Origin: Niabella insulamsoli | GTDB taxonomy: Bacteria > Bacteroidota > Bacteroidia > Chitinophagales > Chitinophagaceae | Length of the DNA stretch: 64,000 bases | Direction: 5' to 3' | Assembly (NCBI RefSeq): GCF_039652435.2 | Contig: NZ_CP190246.1 | Location: 2,356,001 to 2,420,000, forward strand | Shown here: positions 35,130-43,989 of the stretch, in pieces | How positions within the stretch are numbered: the first letter of the stretch is position 1 | How the letters are laid out: each line of letters starts with the position of its first letter | Translations under genes and position numbers: made by a program | Notes under the pieces: generated by a model | The model's database searches: none | What the model saw: the letters and a program-made list of their open reading frames with translations, nothing else | Told to the model about the DNA's origin: nothing

Positions 35130-36971
35130 GTGTTAAAGCACATCCGGCATTTTACATATATTATTTATAGTGGCTTGCTTATCGAATTCTTCTTTTTCTT
35201 TGCATCCTTTTATCGCTTTTCCTTTAACTACGAGATTGCCTTAAACGATAAGCAATACCTGTTGCTGTCCCTTCCTTTGGGAGCATTGATCTTACTGCTA
35301 TCTTTATTACAAGGCAAACAGATCGATGCAAAAAGATTTATATATTTGGCGGGCTTAATTGCATCCTGCCTTTTTATCCTCCTCAGCAAATACTATCATT
35401 TCGGTAATGAACATTTTTTCGTAATAGCGTCAGCGTGTATGGTATCGGGGCTTTTTCTTTTTATAAAAAACCTGACAGTCATAAATACCATTCTTTGCTT
35501 TTTATTACTGTCATTTTTGTATCAGCTATATACCGGCGTGGCACAATATACTGAGGCGGTAAATTATTCGGAAAACATAAGCCTAGAGTTGAAGGGCAGT
35601 TTTCAGAACTCTGGCGTTTTTGGCTTTTGCCTGGTAGCTCATTTACCGGTTGTCTGGTATTGCCTGTTTCATTTATTAAAACGCACTTTGCAAAAAGCTG
35701 GAAAGCCAAGACTGGCGGCCATACTGACAGTCGTAATTTTTGTTGCCGTATCTGTAACAGCGCTATTTCTGATATTTCAAACACAAAGTCGCAGCGCCTG
35801 GATAGCGTTAGTTGCGACAGCCGGTGCAGGACTCGTAACTGGCTATTTTGCTCGCATAAAAGCAATAATATCGCGGCTGCCCCGGTTTGTACCTATTCTT
35901 TGTATTATGTGTTTCACCGGACTGGCTACTGTGGCCGGATACTATCTTTTTGCTTTAAAAAAAATGTCGGCAATGGGCAGGATGATGAAATTATCCATTA
36001 CCTGGGATCATATTACCGATCAGTTCTGGCTGGGTACCGGTCTGGGCCGGTTTAGTAATTATTATCCGTATTGGCAAGCAGCGTATTTTAAAAATCACCC
36101 TCATCCTCCTGAATCTTTTTTCTTAAGTGCCGGCGAAAGCTATATCCTTTTTAACGAGCCTTTGCAACTGTTTAAAGAGGTCGGCGCGTTGGGGTTTTTG
36201 GTGTGGGGGGGGTGTCTGATTTTGTTTTTCAGGACAAAGCCACCCAAGGAACAAAGACGTTTATTTGTCGCACTAAAACTTGTTGTGGTAAGTCTGCTTG
36301 TCTGCGGTTTTACGTCGTACCCTTTTCATGTAAACTACCTGATATTGATGGCGACCTTTTGCTTTTTTGTCGTCGTAGCTCTTGGACGGTCGGGTTGGCT
36401 TCATAATTTTAAGATGAAGGCTCCCAGCTTTTTTACAATGAAACCAGCGCTTATTCTCACAATTGCAACTTTAATCTTTACAAGTTATAAAGGTATTAAA
36501 ACCTTTTACGCATATAACAGATGGGATCATGCCGCAGATCATTTTTCAGGAAATGATACTGCCTTAATAAAGGAGTACGAAGCTATTTTCCCTTATTTGT
36601 CCGGTGACAGGAAGTTTTTAACAGTTTATGGAAAAGCATCAGGTCGCGATAGCGCTGCTTATCCAAAAGCCATCATGATGCTGGAGCAGGCGCGTCAGCT
36701 CCACCTATCCCGCATAGGTATAGAGCGATTGATTGACGTATATAAAATGCAGGGACGTTTTAGAGAAGCCATCAGCCATCAAGAATGGCTGTGCAATTTT
36801 TTGCCTAATAAGTTTCTACCGAAACACGAACTGATGAGATTGTACCTGGTTAATGCAGATACCCTAAACGCTAAAAAAACAGCTCAGGATATTTTATTGA
36901 TGCCGGTTAAAATAAATTCTGCTGAAGTTGAAAATGTTCGCAAAGAAGCTACAGCTATGTTGAACCGGTAG
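35130..36971 (+). CDS. O-antigen ligase/Wzy-like polytopic membrane protein
   Basis: Encodes 613 residues from a GTG start (no ATG fits). About eleven hydrophobic helices fill residues 10-440. The motif ELKGSFQNSGVFGF resembles the G-x-F-x-N-x-N signature of the Wzy_C/WaaL family, QTQSRSAWIALVA is the typical following helix, and a large loop has LGTGLGRFSNYYPYWQAAYF. The last about 170 residues are soluble and helical, like TPR repeats. WaaL-type enzymes transfer lipid-linked glycans to lipid A or protein. The pairing with a transglutaminase-like gene is unusual. Confidence 0.75.
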   Translation: MLKHIRHFTYIIYSGLLIEFFFFFASFYRFSFNYEIALNDKQYLLLSLPLGALILLLSLLQGKQIDAKRFIYLAGLIASCLFILLSKYYHFGNEHFFVIASACMVSGLFLFIKNLTVINTILCFLLLSFLYQLYTGVAQYTEAVNYSENISLELKGSFQNSGVFGFCLVAHLPVVWYCLFHLLKRTLQKAGKPRLAAILTVVIFVAVSVTALFLIFQTQSRSAWIALVATAGAGLVTGYFARIKAIISRLPRFVPILCIMCFTGLATVAGYYLFALKKMSAMGRMMKLSITWDHITDQFWLGTGLGRFSNYYPYWQAAYFKNHPHPPESFFLSAGESYILFNEPLQLFKEVGALGFLVWGGCLILFFRTKPPKEQRRLFVALKLVVVSLLVCGFTSYPFHVNYLILMATFCFFVVVALGRSGWLHNFKMKAPSFFTMKPALILTIATLIFTSYKGIKTFYAYNRWDHAADHFSGNDTALIKEYEAIFPYLSGDRKFLTVYGKASGRDSAAYPKAIMMLEQARQLHLSRIGIERLIDVYKMQGRFREAISHQEWLCNFLPNKFLPKHELMRLYLVNADTLNAKKTAQDILLMPVKINSAEVENVRKEATAMLNR

Positions 36972-37026
36972 CGGTTAATAAATAATGAATTTGTTTAAGT
37001 GTTTCAAAAAAACGAGCGTAAAAAGG

Positions 37027-37065
37027 GTACCAGGCTCAGCCCGTCCGCGGTCCAGTCGGACAGAC
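37027..37065. repeat. Hairpin element, possible copy E
   Basis: caggctcagc at 37031-37040 is shared with copy D, and gtccg (37043-37047) pairs with cggac (37057-37061). It lies about 60 bases after the O-antigen-ligase-like gene. The relation to copies A-D is weak. Confidence 0.4.
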
Positions 37066-37266
37066 CTGCAGAAGCCAATTAGCCAAAAATGTATCCGTCT
37101 TCATGCGCATGATAACACTTTTCTTAGAAAATTTCAAATATCAAAAGTTTTAACAAGCTCCATCTCATATAACAATAAATCCAAAAATCTCAAAACAATT
37201 AAAGTGTTTTATACACACAACGTTATTTTTAATATATTTGGAGCTTACAATTTATAAAATCCAATT

Positions 37267-38487
37267 ATGCAACAAAGTATTTTGATCCTTGCAGCCGGAG
37301 GTCCCGCACCAGGCATTAACACAGTAATTAGTTCTGTATCTAAGATTTTCCTGAAAGGAGGATTTAGAGTAATTGGCCTGCACGACGGTTACAAAAATCT
37401 GTTTACCGGAAACGCATCTACGCTCGATATAGATTTTGAAACGGCTGATACTGCTTTGACAAGAGGCGGCTCTATTCTGCGCATGAGCCGGTACAAGCCC
37501 AAAAATGAAGAGTTTACCACTGATTTTTTCGTAAAAAACAACGTAAAATTATTAGTGACGATCGGCGGCGACGATACAGCGTCCACCGCTAACCGCATTT
37601 CCACTTTCTTAACCGAGCATAAATTCCCGGTTCAGAACATTCACGTTCCTAAAACAATTGACAACGACCTGCCGCTTCCCGATAACCAGCCGACTTTTGG
37701 CTATCAAAGTGCGACAGAAGAAGGTGTTCGCATTACCAAAACGGTTTATGAAGACGCCAAAACCTCAGCCAACTGGTTTGTAGTTTCAGCAATGGGCCGC
37801 GAGGCGGGTCACCTGGCTTTCAGCATCGGTTCATCGTGCCATTTACCGATGATTGTAATGCCTGAGATGTTTAACAAGGCAGCATTAAATTTTGAAAATA
37901 TCACCAAACTCATTGTTTCTGCTATTCTAAAAAGAAAGTTGCTGGGCATTAATTATGGTGTTGCAATCGTGAGCGAAGGTATCTTCCATTTTATGACGGA
38001 CGAAGTGATCAAAGCATCAGGCGTTCAGTTTACTTACGATGCGCATGGCCACCCGGAATTGGGGAATGTTAGTAAAGCGCATATTTATAATTTGCTGCTT
38101 CAAAATAAGCTGAAAGAACTTGGTTTGGACATTAAATGCCGCCCGGTTGAACTGGGTTATGAACTGCGTTGTTTGCCACCGGCAGCTTTCGACCTGCAAT
38201 ATTGCACTATGTTGGGTACAGGCGTTAAGAAACTGTTTGATCAGGGATTAACAGGCTGTGTAGTAACGGTAAACAATAAAGGCGAGGTAAATCCGTTGTT
38301 TCTTAAAGATGTTACGGGAGAAAATGGTAAGGTAAAAACAAGACTTGTGAATATTGACGACGCGAAGACAAAAATGGTGATAGAAGATAACCTGCAATAT
38401 CTTACCGCCGAAGATGTGGAAGCTGCGAAAGCGTTGGTGAGCAATCCGGAAGAATTTGTATTTTCAACCATTTTAAACTGGAAATAG
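37267..38487 (+). CDS. 6-phosphofructokinase, pyrophosphate-dependent type
   Basis: Phosphorylates fructose 6-phosphate at C1. It has 406 residues. Two residues decide the phosphoryl donor: the loop GGDDTAS (near 100-106) has Asp where ATP enzymes have Gly, and PKTIDND (near 128) has Lys where ATP enzymes have Gly. This Asp/Lys pair is the mark of PPi-dependent enzymes, which work reversibly. Further family motifs are AMGREAGHLAF and VSEGIF. The next gene is pyruvate kinase, so this is a small glycolysis group. Confidence 0.87.
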   Translation: MQQSILILAAGGPAPGINTVISSVSKIFLKGGFRVIGLHDGYKNLFTGNASTLDIDFETADTALTRGGSILRMSRYKPKNEEFTTDFFVKNNVKLLVTIGGDDTASTANRISTFLTEHKFPVQNIHVPKTIDNDLPLPDNQPTFGYQSATEEGVRITKTVYEDAKTSANWFVVSAMGREAGHLAFSIGSSCHLPMIVMPEMFNKAALNFENITKLIVSAILKRKLLGINYGVAIVSEGIFHFMTDEVIKASGVQFTYDAHGHPELGNVSKAHIYNLLLQNKLKELGLDIKCRPVELGYELRCLPPAAFDLQYCTMLGTGVKKLFDQGLTGCVVTVNNKGEVNPLFLKDVTGENGKVKTRLVNIDDAKTKMVIEDNLQYLTAEDVEAAKALVSNPEEFVFSTILNWK

Positions 38488-38502
38488 GATTAAAAATTTT
38501 GG

Positions 38503-38530
38503 ATAAGAGCTGCGGAAAGGCGGCTCTTAT
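38503..38530. other. Hairpin between the phosphofructokinase and pyruvate kinase genes
   Basis: ataagagctgc and gcggctcttat pair over 11 bp with one wobble around a 6-base loop. No T run follows, so it may be an RNA-stability or processing element and not a terminator. Confidence 0.45.
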
Positions 38531-38580
38531 GCATTTAGAAAATTGACCCAAAAAGAGTATAAATCAATTTTAAAAATATT

Positions 38581-40062
38581 ATGGCTAAAAAATTAGCGTC
38601 AAAAAAAACCGCAACAAAAGCCGACGAATCGTTTGCGCGCACGAAGATTGTAGCTACGGTGGGCCCGGCCTGCAACACTTACGAAAAGCTTGCAGACCTC
38701 GTTAAAGCGGGCGTGAACGTTTTCAGGCTCAATTTTTCGCATGGCGAACATGATGAAAAAAAGAAGATTATTGAATATGTACGTGCAATCAATAAAAAAG
38801 AAGGCACATCGGTAGCATTGCTCGGCGACCTGCAAGGCCCAAAATTACGTGTGGGTGAGATTGAAGGCGGCGGCATGCCCGTAAGCACAGGAGATAAGTT
38901 TATTTTTACCAGCCAAAAGATTATCGGCAATAAAGAAAAACTTTATATCCACTATCCCAACTTTCACAAAGACGTAAAAGTCGGAAATAAGATCATGATC
39001 GATGATGGGAAGCTCGAAGTGATTGTAAAGAAAATTTTACCCAATAATGACGTTCAGGTAGAAGTACTGCTGGGTGGATTTATTTCTTCAAAAAAAGGCG
39101 TGAACCTCCCCGACACAAAGATTTCGCTGCCGGCGCTTACTCCCAAAGATTTAAAAGACCTTGATTTTATCATCCAGGAAGAATTGGATTGGGTGGCTTT
39201 AAGTTTTGTGCGCCAAACAGAAGACATAAAAAAGCTGCGCAAAATTCTTGACAAAAACAAGAGTAAGACAAAAGTTATTGCGAAAATCGAAATGCCGGAG
39301 GCCATTCCCAATATCCGCGATATTATCAACGCCTCCGATGGCATTATGATTGCGCGCGGCGACCTGGGTGTTGAACTGCCCGTGGAAAAAGTGCCTTTGA
39401 TCCAAAAAAATATCATCAAGAAGTGTATCCACCGCGCGAAGCCTGTAATTGTAGCTACGCAGATGATGGAGAGCATGATCGATCGCACCAAGCCCAACCG
39501 TAGTGAAATTACCGACGTGGCGAACGCCGTATTGGAAGGGACGGACGCGGTAATGTTGAGCGGCGAAACGGCCACGGGCCTGCATCCTACTTTAGTGGTG
39601 GAAACGATGCGCAAAATCATTCTGGAAATCGAACGCACCGAGTATAACTACGATTTGGATGAGGTTTTACAACCCCAACCCCACTCGCCTACCTTAACGA
39701 GCGATGCGGTTTGTTATAACGCCTGCCACCTGGCAAAAGATGTAGCTGCCAACGCCTTGATCGGTATGACACAAAGCGGTTACACGGGCTTTATGCTGAG
39801 CAGTTACCGACCCAAAGTTCCGTTGTACATCTTCACCAAGCATCAGCAACTGATCAACCAGATGAGCCTTTCGTGGGGCGTACGTGCGTTTTTGTATGAC
39901 GATGATGAAAGGCAGCTGGATACTATTTTCTCTGACCAGATCAATATTCTGAAAAGAAATAATTTTTTGAAGAAAGGCGACATAGCGGTTAGCACTGGAA
40001 GTACGCCTGTTCATTTAAAAATTCCTACGAATACGATTAAGATTACGAAACTGGAGCAGTAG
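38581..40062 (+). CDS. pyk: Pyruvate kinase
   Basis: Makes pyruvate and ATP from phosphoenolpyruvate and ADP. It has 493 residues, with a short Lys/Thr/Ala-rich N-terminal extension before the conserved TKIVATVGPACNTYEKL. Other motifs are NVFRLNFSHG, LLGDLQGPKLRVG, VIAKIEMPEAI, IMIARGDLGVE, and MMESMIDRTKPNRSEITDVANAVLEGTDAVMLSGETATG. It is downstream of the PPi-type phosphofructokinase and followed by a perfect terminator. Confidence 0.96.
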   Translation: MAKKLASKKTATKADESFARTKIVATVGPACNTYEKLADLVKAGVNVFRLNFSHGEHDEKKKIIEYVRAINKKEGTSVALLGDLQGPKLRVGEIEGGGMPVSTGDKFIFTSQKIIGNKEKLYIHYPNFHKDVKVGNKIMIDDGKLEVIVKKILPNNDVQVEVLLGGFISSKKGVNLPDTKISLPALTPKDLKDLDFIIQEELDWVALSFVRQTEDIKKLRKILDKNKSKTKVIAKIEMPEAIPNIRDIINASDGIMIARGDLGVELPVEKVPLIQKNIIKKCIHRAKPVIVATQMMESMIDRTKPNRSEITDVANAVLEGTDAVMLSGETATGLHPTLVVETMRKIILEIERTEYNYDLDEVLQPQPHSPTLTSDAVCYNACHLAKDVAANALIGMTQSGYTGFMLSSYRPKVPLYIFTKHQQLINQMSLSWGVRAFLYDDDERQLDTIFSDQINILKRNNFLKKGDIAVSTGSTPVHLKIPTNTIKITKLEQ

Positions 40063-40085
40063 AATCAGATTTTTTCTAAAAACTT

Positions 40086-40120
40086 AAAAGCCGCTTTGTT
40101 ACTCAACAAAGCGGCTTTTA
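40086..40120. terminator. Bidirectional terminator between pyk and the DUF1080 lipoprotein gene
   Basis: aaaagccgctttgtt and aacaaagcggctttt form a perfect 15-bp stem around actc, flanked by A and T runs. It lies between convergent genes. Confidence 0.88.
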
Positions 40121-40144
40121 ATTAAAGGCAGTAATCTCAACCTA

Positions 40145-40978
40145 TTACAGTTCTCTTATTTTTATATTTCTAAACCAAACATTGTTGCCGTGGTCCTGCA
40201 AGCCGATATGGCCTACTTTATAAGTGCCGAAATCAGGTGCACCCTTGAACTTGCTACCGGCGATCAGCGCTCTCCAGTTATCGTCCCACAAAGTAGTGCT
40301 GATCACATGCTGATCATTCAGATAAACATCCAACTTACCGTTCAGACAACGAACCAGGTAATGATTCCACTCCAGAGGAGCATTAGCAGCCTTGGTTTTT
40401 GCGGGAATCAAATCATATAAATCTCCCGCCTGATGCTTAAATATTCTGCCGTCGGGGTGGCCTTCGTTGTCAACGATCTGAATTTCCGGGCCCGTTCCCC
40501 ACATCCAGCGATACTTATCTTTGTTTTCATTGATATAAAAACAAATACCGCTGTTTCCGTTTTTATCGATTTTCCAATCGAGCTGAAGCTCAAAATCTTT
40601 GTATTGCTTATCTGTAATAATATCCCCCCCTGTTTTGGGAGTGCCATCTTTAGTAGCATCCAAATGCAAGGTTCCATTTACTGCTTTCCAGGCCGTTCCG
40701 ATTGTTTTCGAGCCATAGGCATGCCACCCATCCGAGCTTGTTCCGTCGAATAACAATTTCCAGCCCGCCGACTCCTCCGCGGGCGTTAATACGTTCATCG
40801 CTACCACGGGTGTAGGTTTTTCGGGTTCGGGCGTTGGCTCAGGCGTGGGTGCCGGTGTCGGCGCGGGCGCTGGAGCAGGTGTTGGTGCAGGTGCGGGTGT
40901 ACGATAAACCCGCGGTGCACAAGCATATAGCAGGCATAGAGACGCGGCTATACAAGTGATAGATTTTATTTTATTCAT
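40145..40978 (-). CDS. DUF1080-family 3-keto-glycoside hydrolase-like lipoprotein
   Basis: Encodes 277 residues: lipobox LLYAC with Cys 20, a Pro-rich spacer made of PAP/PTP/PEP units (about 28-55), then the DUF1080 jelly roll with WKLLFDGTSSDGWHAYG, FELQLDWKIDKNGNSGICFYI and VWFRNIKIREL. The spacer probably lifts the domain off the membrane. Together with the cytochrome c and the TIM-barrel isomerase genes upstream on the same strand it fits the 3-keto-sugar pathway, in which glycosides are oxidised at C3 and then cleaved. Confidence 0.87.
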   Translation of the reverse strand: MNKIKSITCIAASLCLLYACAPRVYRTPAPAPTPAPAPAPTPAPTPEPTPEPEKPTPVVAMNVLTPAEESAGWKLLFDGTSSDGWHAYGSKTIGTAWKAVNGTLHLDATKDGTPKTGGDIITDKQYKDFELQLDWKIDKNGNSGICFYINENKDKYRWMWGTGPEIQIVDNEGHPDGRIFKHQAGDLYDLIPAKTKAANAPLEWNHYLVRCLNGKLDVYLNDQHVISTTLWDDNWRALIAGSKFKGAPDFGTYKVGHIGLQDHGNNVWFRNIKIREL

Positions 40979-41039
40979 TTTCTTACTTAAATATAAAGGA
41001 AGCGGATTAGGAATAATTTTATATCAGCGAATACCACTG

Positions 41040-41447
41040 TTATTTCTTTAACAGTAAAATGTATTCGACCATTTCTTTTGCCTCCTGCTCAGAAACGTTA
41101 GGATGTGGCGTCATCGGCACTTCGCCCCAAACGCCAGAACCGCCTGCGATCACTTTCTGCGCAAGTTCCGTAATCTTGGCATCATCAGCGCCAGCATATT
41201 TATTGGCCACCTCGCGATAGGCCGGCCCCGTTAGCTTTTCATCGATCTTATGACAAGTTGGGCACTGATATTTGCCCGTAAGCTCCAACCCTTTTTGATA
41301 AACAGGATTGGAAGAAAGATCATCCGCCGATGCCGTCGTTTGTGAAGTGGATGAAGATTCAGTGTCCGCTTTTTTTTCAGCGTCGCCCCCTCCGCATGAT
41401 GCAGCGATAATGGATAAAACAGATAATGAGAGTAAAATTTTCTTCAT
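41040..41447 (-). CDS. Monohaem cytochrome c lipoprotein
   Basis: Encodes 135 residues. The signal peptide ends in a lipobox (SIIAASC), followed by an acidic Ser/Thr linker and a class I cytochrome c domain. Haem attachment is CPTCH at about 82-86 (GKYQCPTCHKID), and the distal Met is in VWGEVPMTPHP near 112. In relatives such domains take electrons from periplasmic sugar dehydrogenases. It lies 61 bases upstream of the DUF1080 lipoprotein gene and 30 bases downstream of the isomerase gene. Confidence 0.9.
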   Translation of the reverse strand: MKKILLSLSVLSIIAASCGGGDAEKKADTESSSTSQTTASADDLSSNPVYQKGLELTGKYQCPTCHKIDEKLTGPAYREVANKYAGADDAKITELAQKVIAGGSGVWGEVPMTPHPNVSEQEAKEMVEYILLLKK

Positions 41448-41477
41448 ATAAAATATTTGTCGCTAAAGTATAAATTA

Positions 41478-42533
41478 TTATTGAAGCCCTAATACTTTTT
41501 TATTGAAATCAGAGTCGGTGCCGGTCGCTGCAAAATCATCAAAAGCCTTGTCTGTCACCCGGATAATATGCTTATTAATAAACTCCGCACCTTCCCTTGC
41601 CCCGTCCTCCGGATGCTTCAGGCAGCATTCCCATTCCATAACCGCCCAGCCTTTATAATCGTATTGGGCTAATTTGGAAAAAATAGTTTTAAAATCTACC
41701 TGTCCATCGCCCGGGCTTCGGTAACGACCCGCGCGGTTGAGCCAGCTTTGATAACCGCCGAACGTACCCTGCCTTCCGGTTGGATTGAACTCCGCATCTT
41801 TTACGTGAAACGCACGGATCCGTTCATGATAAAAATCGATGTATTGAATGTAATCGAGTTGTTGAAGCACAAAATGAGATGGATCATAGAGCAAACATGC
41901 ACGCGCATGCTGATTGACTTTATCCAAAAACATTTCGTAGGTCGCGCCGTCAAACAGATCCTCTCCGGGATGTATTTCATAACAAACATCCACGCCACAT
42001 TCGTCAAAATAGTTCAAAATCGGTGTCCACCGTTTGGCAAGTTCGGTAAACCCTTCATCAACCAATCCGGCCGGCCGCTGCGGCCATGGGTGAAAAGTGT
42101 GCCACAGCAGGGATCCGCTGAAAGTAGCGTGAGCATTGAGCTCCAAATTTTGCGAAGCTTTCGCCGCATATTTTAATTGTTGAATGGCCCATTCTGTCCG
42201 TGCTGCTGAATTGCCCCTCACTTCTTCCGGCGCAAAACCGTCAAACAAATCATCGTAAGCCGGATGCACCGCCACAAGCTGGCCCTGCAAATGCGTTGAA
42301 AGCTCAGAGATTTGAAGGCCCGCCGACAGCGCAATACCTTTGATCTCATCCGTGTAGGTTTTACTTTCCGCGGCGAGTTTTAAATCAAAAATTGAAGGAT
42401 CATTAGTGGGAATCTGAACAGCAATAAAGCCTTTTTCTGCCGCCCACAAACAAATAGATTCAAAATTATTAAATGGAGGTTTGTCACCCAGGAACTGTGC
42501 TAGAAATATCCCGGGCCCTTTTAATGTCGTCAT
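41478..42533 (-). CDS. Sugar phosphate isomerase/epimerase family TIM barrel
   Basis: Xylose-isomerase-like AP endonuclease 2 fold, 351 residues. Metal-site segments are visible: VCYEIHPGEDLFDG (Glu, His), LLYDPSHFVLQ (Asp, His), IRAFHVKDAEF (His) and YKGWAVMEWE (Glu). It begins MTTLKGPGIFLAQF. Members next to DUF1080 proteins are thought to act on 3-keto sugars. It is the first gene of a three-gene minus-strand group with the cytochrome and the DUF1080 lipoprotein. The substrate is unproven. Confidence 0.85.
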   Translation of the reverse strand: MTTLKGPGIFLAQFLGDKPPFNNFESICLWAAEKGFIAVQIPTNDPSIFDLKLAAESKTYTDEIKGIALSAGLQISELSTHLQGQLVAVHPAYDDLFDGFAPEEVRGNSAARTEWAIQQLKYAAKASQNLELNAHATFSGSLLWHTFHPWPQRPAGLVDEGFTELAKRWTPILNYFDECGVDVCYEIHPGEDLFDGATYEMFLDKVNQHARACLLYDPSHFVLQQLDYIQYIDFYHERIRAFHVKDAEFNPTGRQGTFGGYQSWLNRAGRYRSPGDGQVDFKTIFSKLAQYDYKGWAVMEWECCLKHPEDGAREGAEFINKHIIRVTDKAFDDFAATGTDSDFNKKVLGLQ

Positions 42534-42674
42534 GCAAAATCGTTTTTAACTTTGAGCGATAAATCTATAAAAATAAATCCGATTAGCCTTGTATCGGAAA
42601 ATAATTTAAGAAGTTTTAACCCTAACAGGTACTTTTGTTTGACCTGATTTTTCATATTAATTATTAGCTTTTAG

Positions 42675-43631
42675 ATGTCAAAGGGTTCTTACAAATTGCT
42701 TAAAAAAATAGCCAGTTTAATTGCACGCCTAAAATACCGGAATGTTCCCGAACCTTATTTTTATTTTTTCAGAGATACGATTGTTTGCAAGATGGTGCAG
42801 TTAAAATATTTTTTTCGCGATTACTTATTTAAAAGTAAATATAAAACAATCGACTTTAGCGGAGAATTTGGAAATGAAATGCAATTTGCGTTGCCGCATG
42901 CGTACTGGCATTATAAAAACGGTACTTTGAAAGCAACCCGTTCTTTTCCGCACACGAAAGAACTTTATTTTTTTTCAGACAATCATTCAGAATTTCATAC
43001 CGAGCGAACTAACGCGGGCAATTATAATTTTGAACTGCCGCGCATTTTATATAGCCAGGATTATGACATAAAAAAGTGGCTGCCTGTGCCGTTCAAAAGT
43101 CATTTTAAAAATGATATTTACCGCTATGAAAAGCCGCTGCTTATTATTGCTAACCGATACAATACCGAGTGGGACGGCCCGCCTGTCTCCTATTTCAGCA
43201 AGGATGTGCTCGATCAGATAATTTCCAGGTTGAAGGATCGCTACCAAATTATATACAGCCGCCCCCAGGCGAAGGATATTGTCAACGACAATAGCGCTAT
43301 TTATGATTTGAAAGAATTTGAATGGCTGAAAAGCCGGCATCCGGAAGTTATTCATTTGAATGATCTTTATAAAGAGAATAAAATAAAGGCCCGCAACTTT
43401 AACCATTTTCAGCTCTGTGTTTACGCCAACTGCGAAAACTTCATTTCCATACACGGCGGCACCGCCACGCTGGCGAGCTACTTTGGAGGGAAAAATCTTA
43501 TTTTCTCTAAAAAAGGGCCGGAGCATTATTTCCAGTGTTACCGCAAATTTTACCCTCAGTTTTCAGGCGCTGCTATTCATCACGCAGCAACCGAGGATAC
43601 ATTATTTCAATATGTCGATGATTTGTTTTAA
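42675..43631 (+). CDS. Unassigned protein, possible glycosyltransferase
   Basis: Encodes 318 residues with no signal peptide. The N-terminal 60 residues are basic and aromatic (YFYFFRDTIVCK, LKYFFRDYLF). The C-terminal half reads like a GT-B or GT61 nucleotide-sugar domain: ENFISIHGGTATLASYFGGKNLIFSKKGPEH near 255-285, with the GG-T loop where such enzymes bind the donor. YSRPQAKDI and PLLIIANRYNTEWDGPP are further conserved-looking parts. It stands alone. I cannot name donor or acceptor. Confidence 0.5.
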   Translation: MSKGSYKLLKKIASLIARLKYRNVPEPYFYFFRDTIVCKMVQLKYFFRDYLFKSKYKTIDFSGEFGNEMQFALPHAYWHYKNGTLKATRSFPHTKELYFFSDNHSEFHTERTNAGNYNFELPRILYSQDYDIKKWLPVPFKSHFKNDIYRYEKPLLIIANRYNTEWDGPPVSYFSKDVLDQIISRLKDRYQIIYSRPQAKDIVNDNSAIYDLKEFEWLKSRHPEVIHLNDLYKENKIKARNFNHFQLCVYANCENFISIHGGTATLASYFGGKNLIFSKKGPEHYFQCYRKFYPQFSGAAIHHAATEDTLFQYVDDLF

Positions 43632-43989
43632 GCTAAAAAAGGATCACAACTTCGTTTTTCCGGCTTAAAAACTTTTGGAAAAATTACATTACCCAAATAT
43701 TAAATCGTGACTACTGCATTGTCAACCGAGCGACATACTACCGCCTAAATTTATATCATATCAAACTGATAACCATTTGTTTAAAAATAAAAAATCAAAC
43801 TTCCTGGCGTCCTTATGTAAGATTAAATGTTAAAAAAACAATTAATAATTTTACAACATTCAACCGCGAAGAGCCAAGAGACAAATCGGGTTATCAGCAG
43901 TCCAAAATCCTAATATTCTTGCTACCTTTACGTGCTTTCGAAAAGGCAATGTTTGCATTATATTTAATAACTATAAGATCTAATTTACA
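43632..43989. other. A+T-rich region of 358 bases upstream of leuC
   Basis: No gene is seen. It carries the promoter region of the leucine genes: TACCTTTA at 43923-43930 resembles the TAnnTTTg -7 element. I looked for a leader peptide rich in Leu codons and for a T-box and found neither, so the mode of leucine control is not visible. Confidence 0.5.

Noticed and set aside
36985..37257. 90-codon open frame after the O-antigen-ligase-like gene
   Set aside because: Its start overlaps a hairpin element, the translation is low-complexity basic and Asn/Ser-rich, and there is no domain or conserved-looking segment. Treated as chance in A+T-rich DNA.
43632..43989. Leucine attenuator or T-box upstream of leuC
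   Set aside because: No leader peptide with Leu codons, no specifier loop and no terminator/antiterminator pair could be found.
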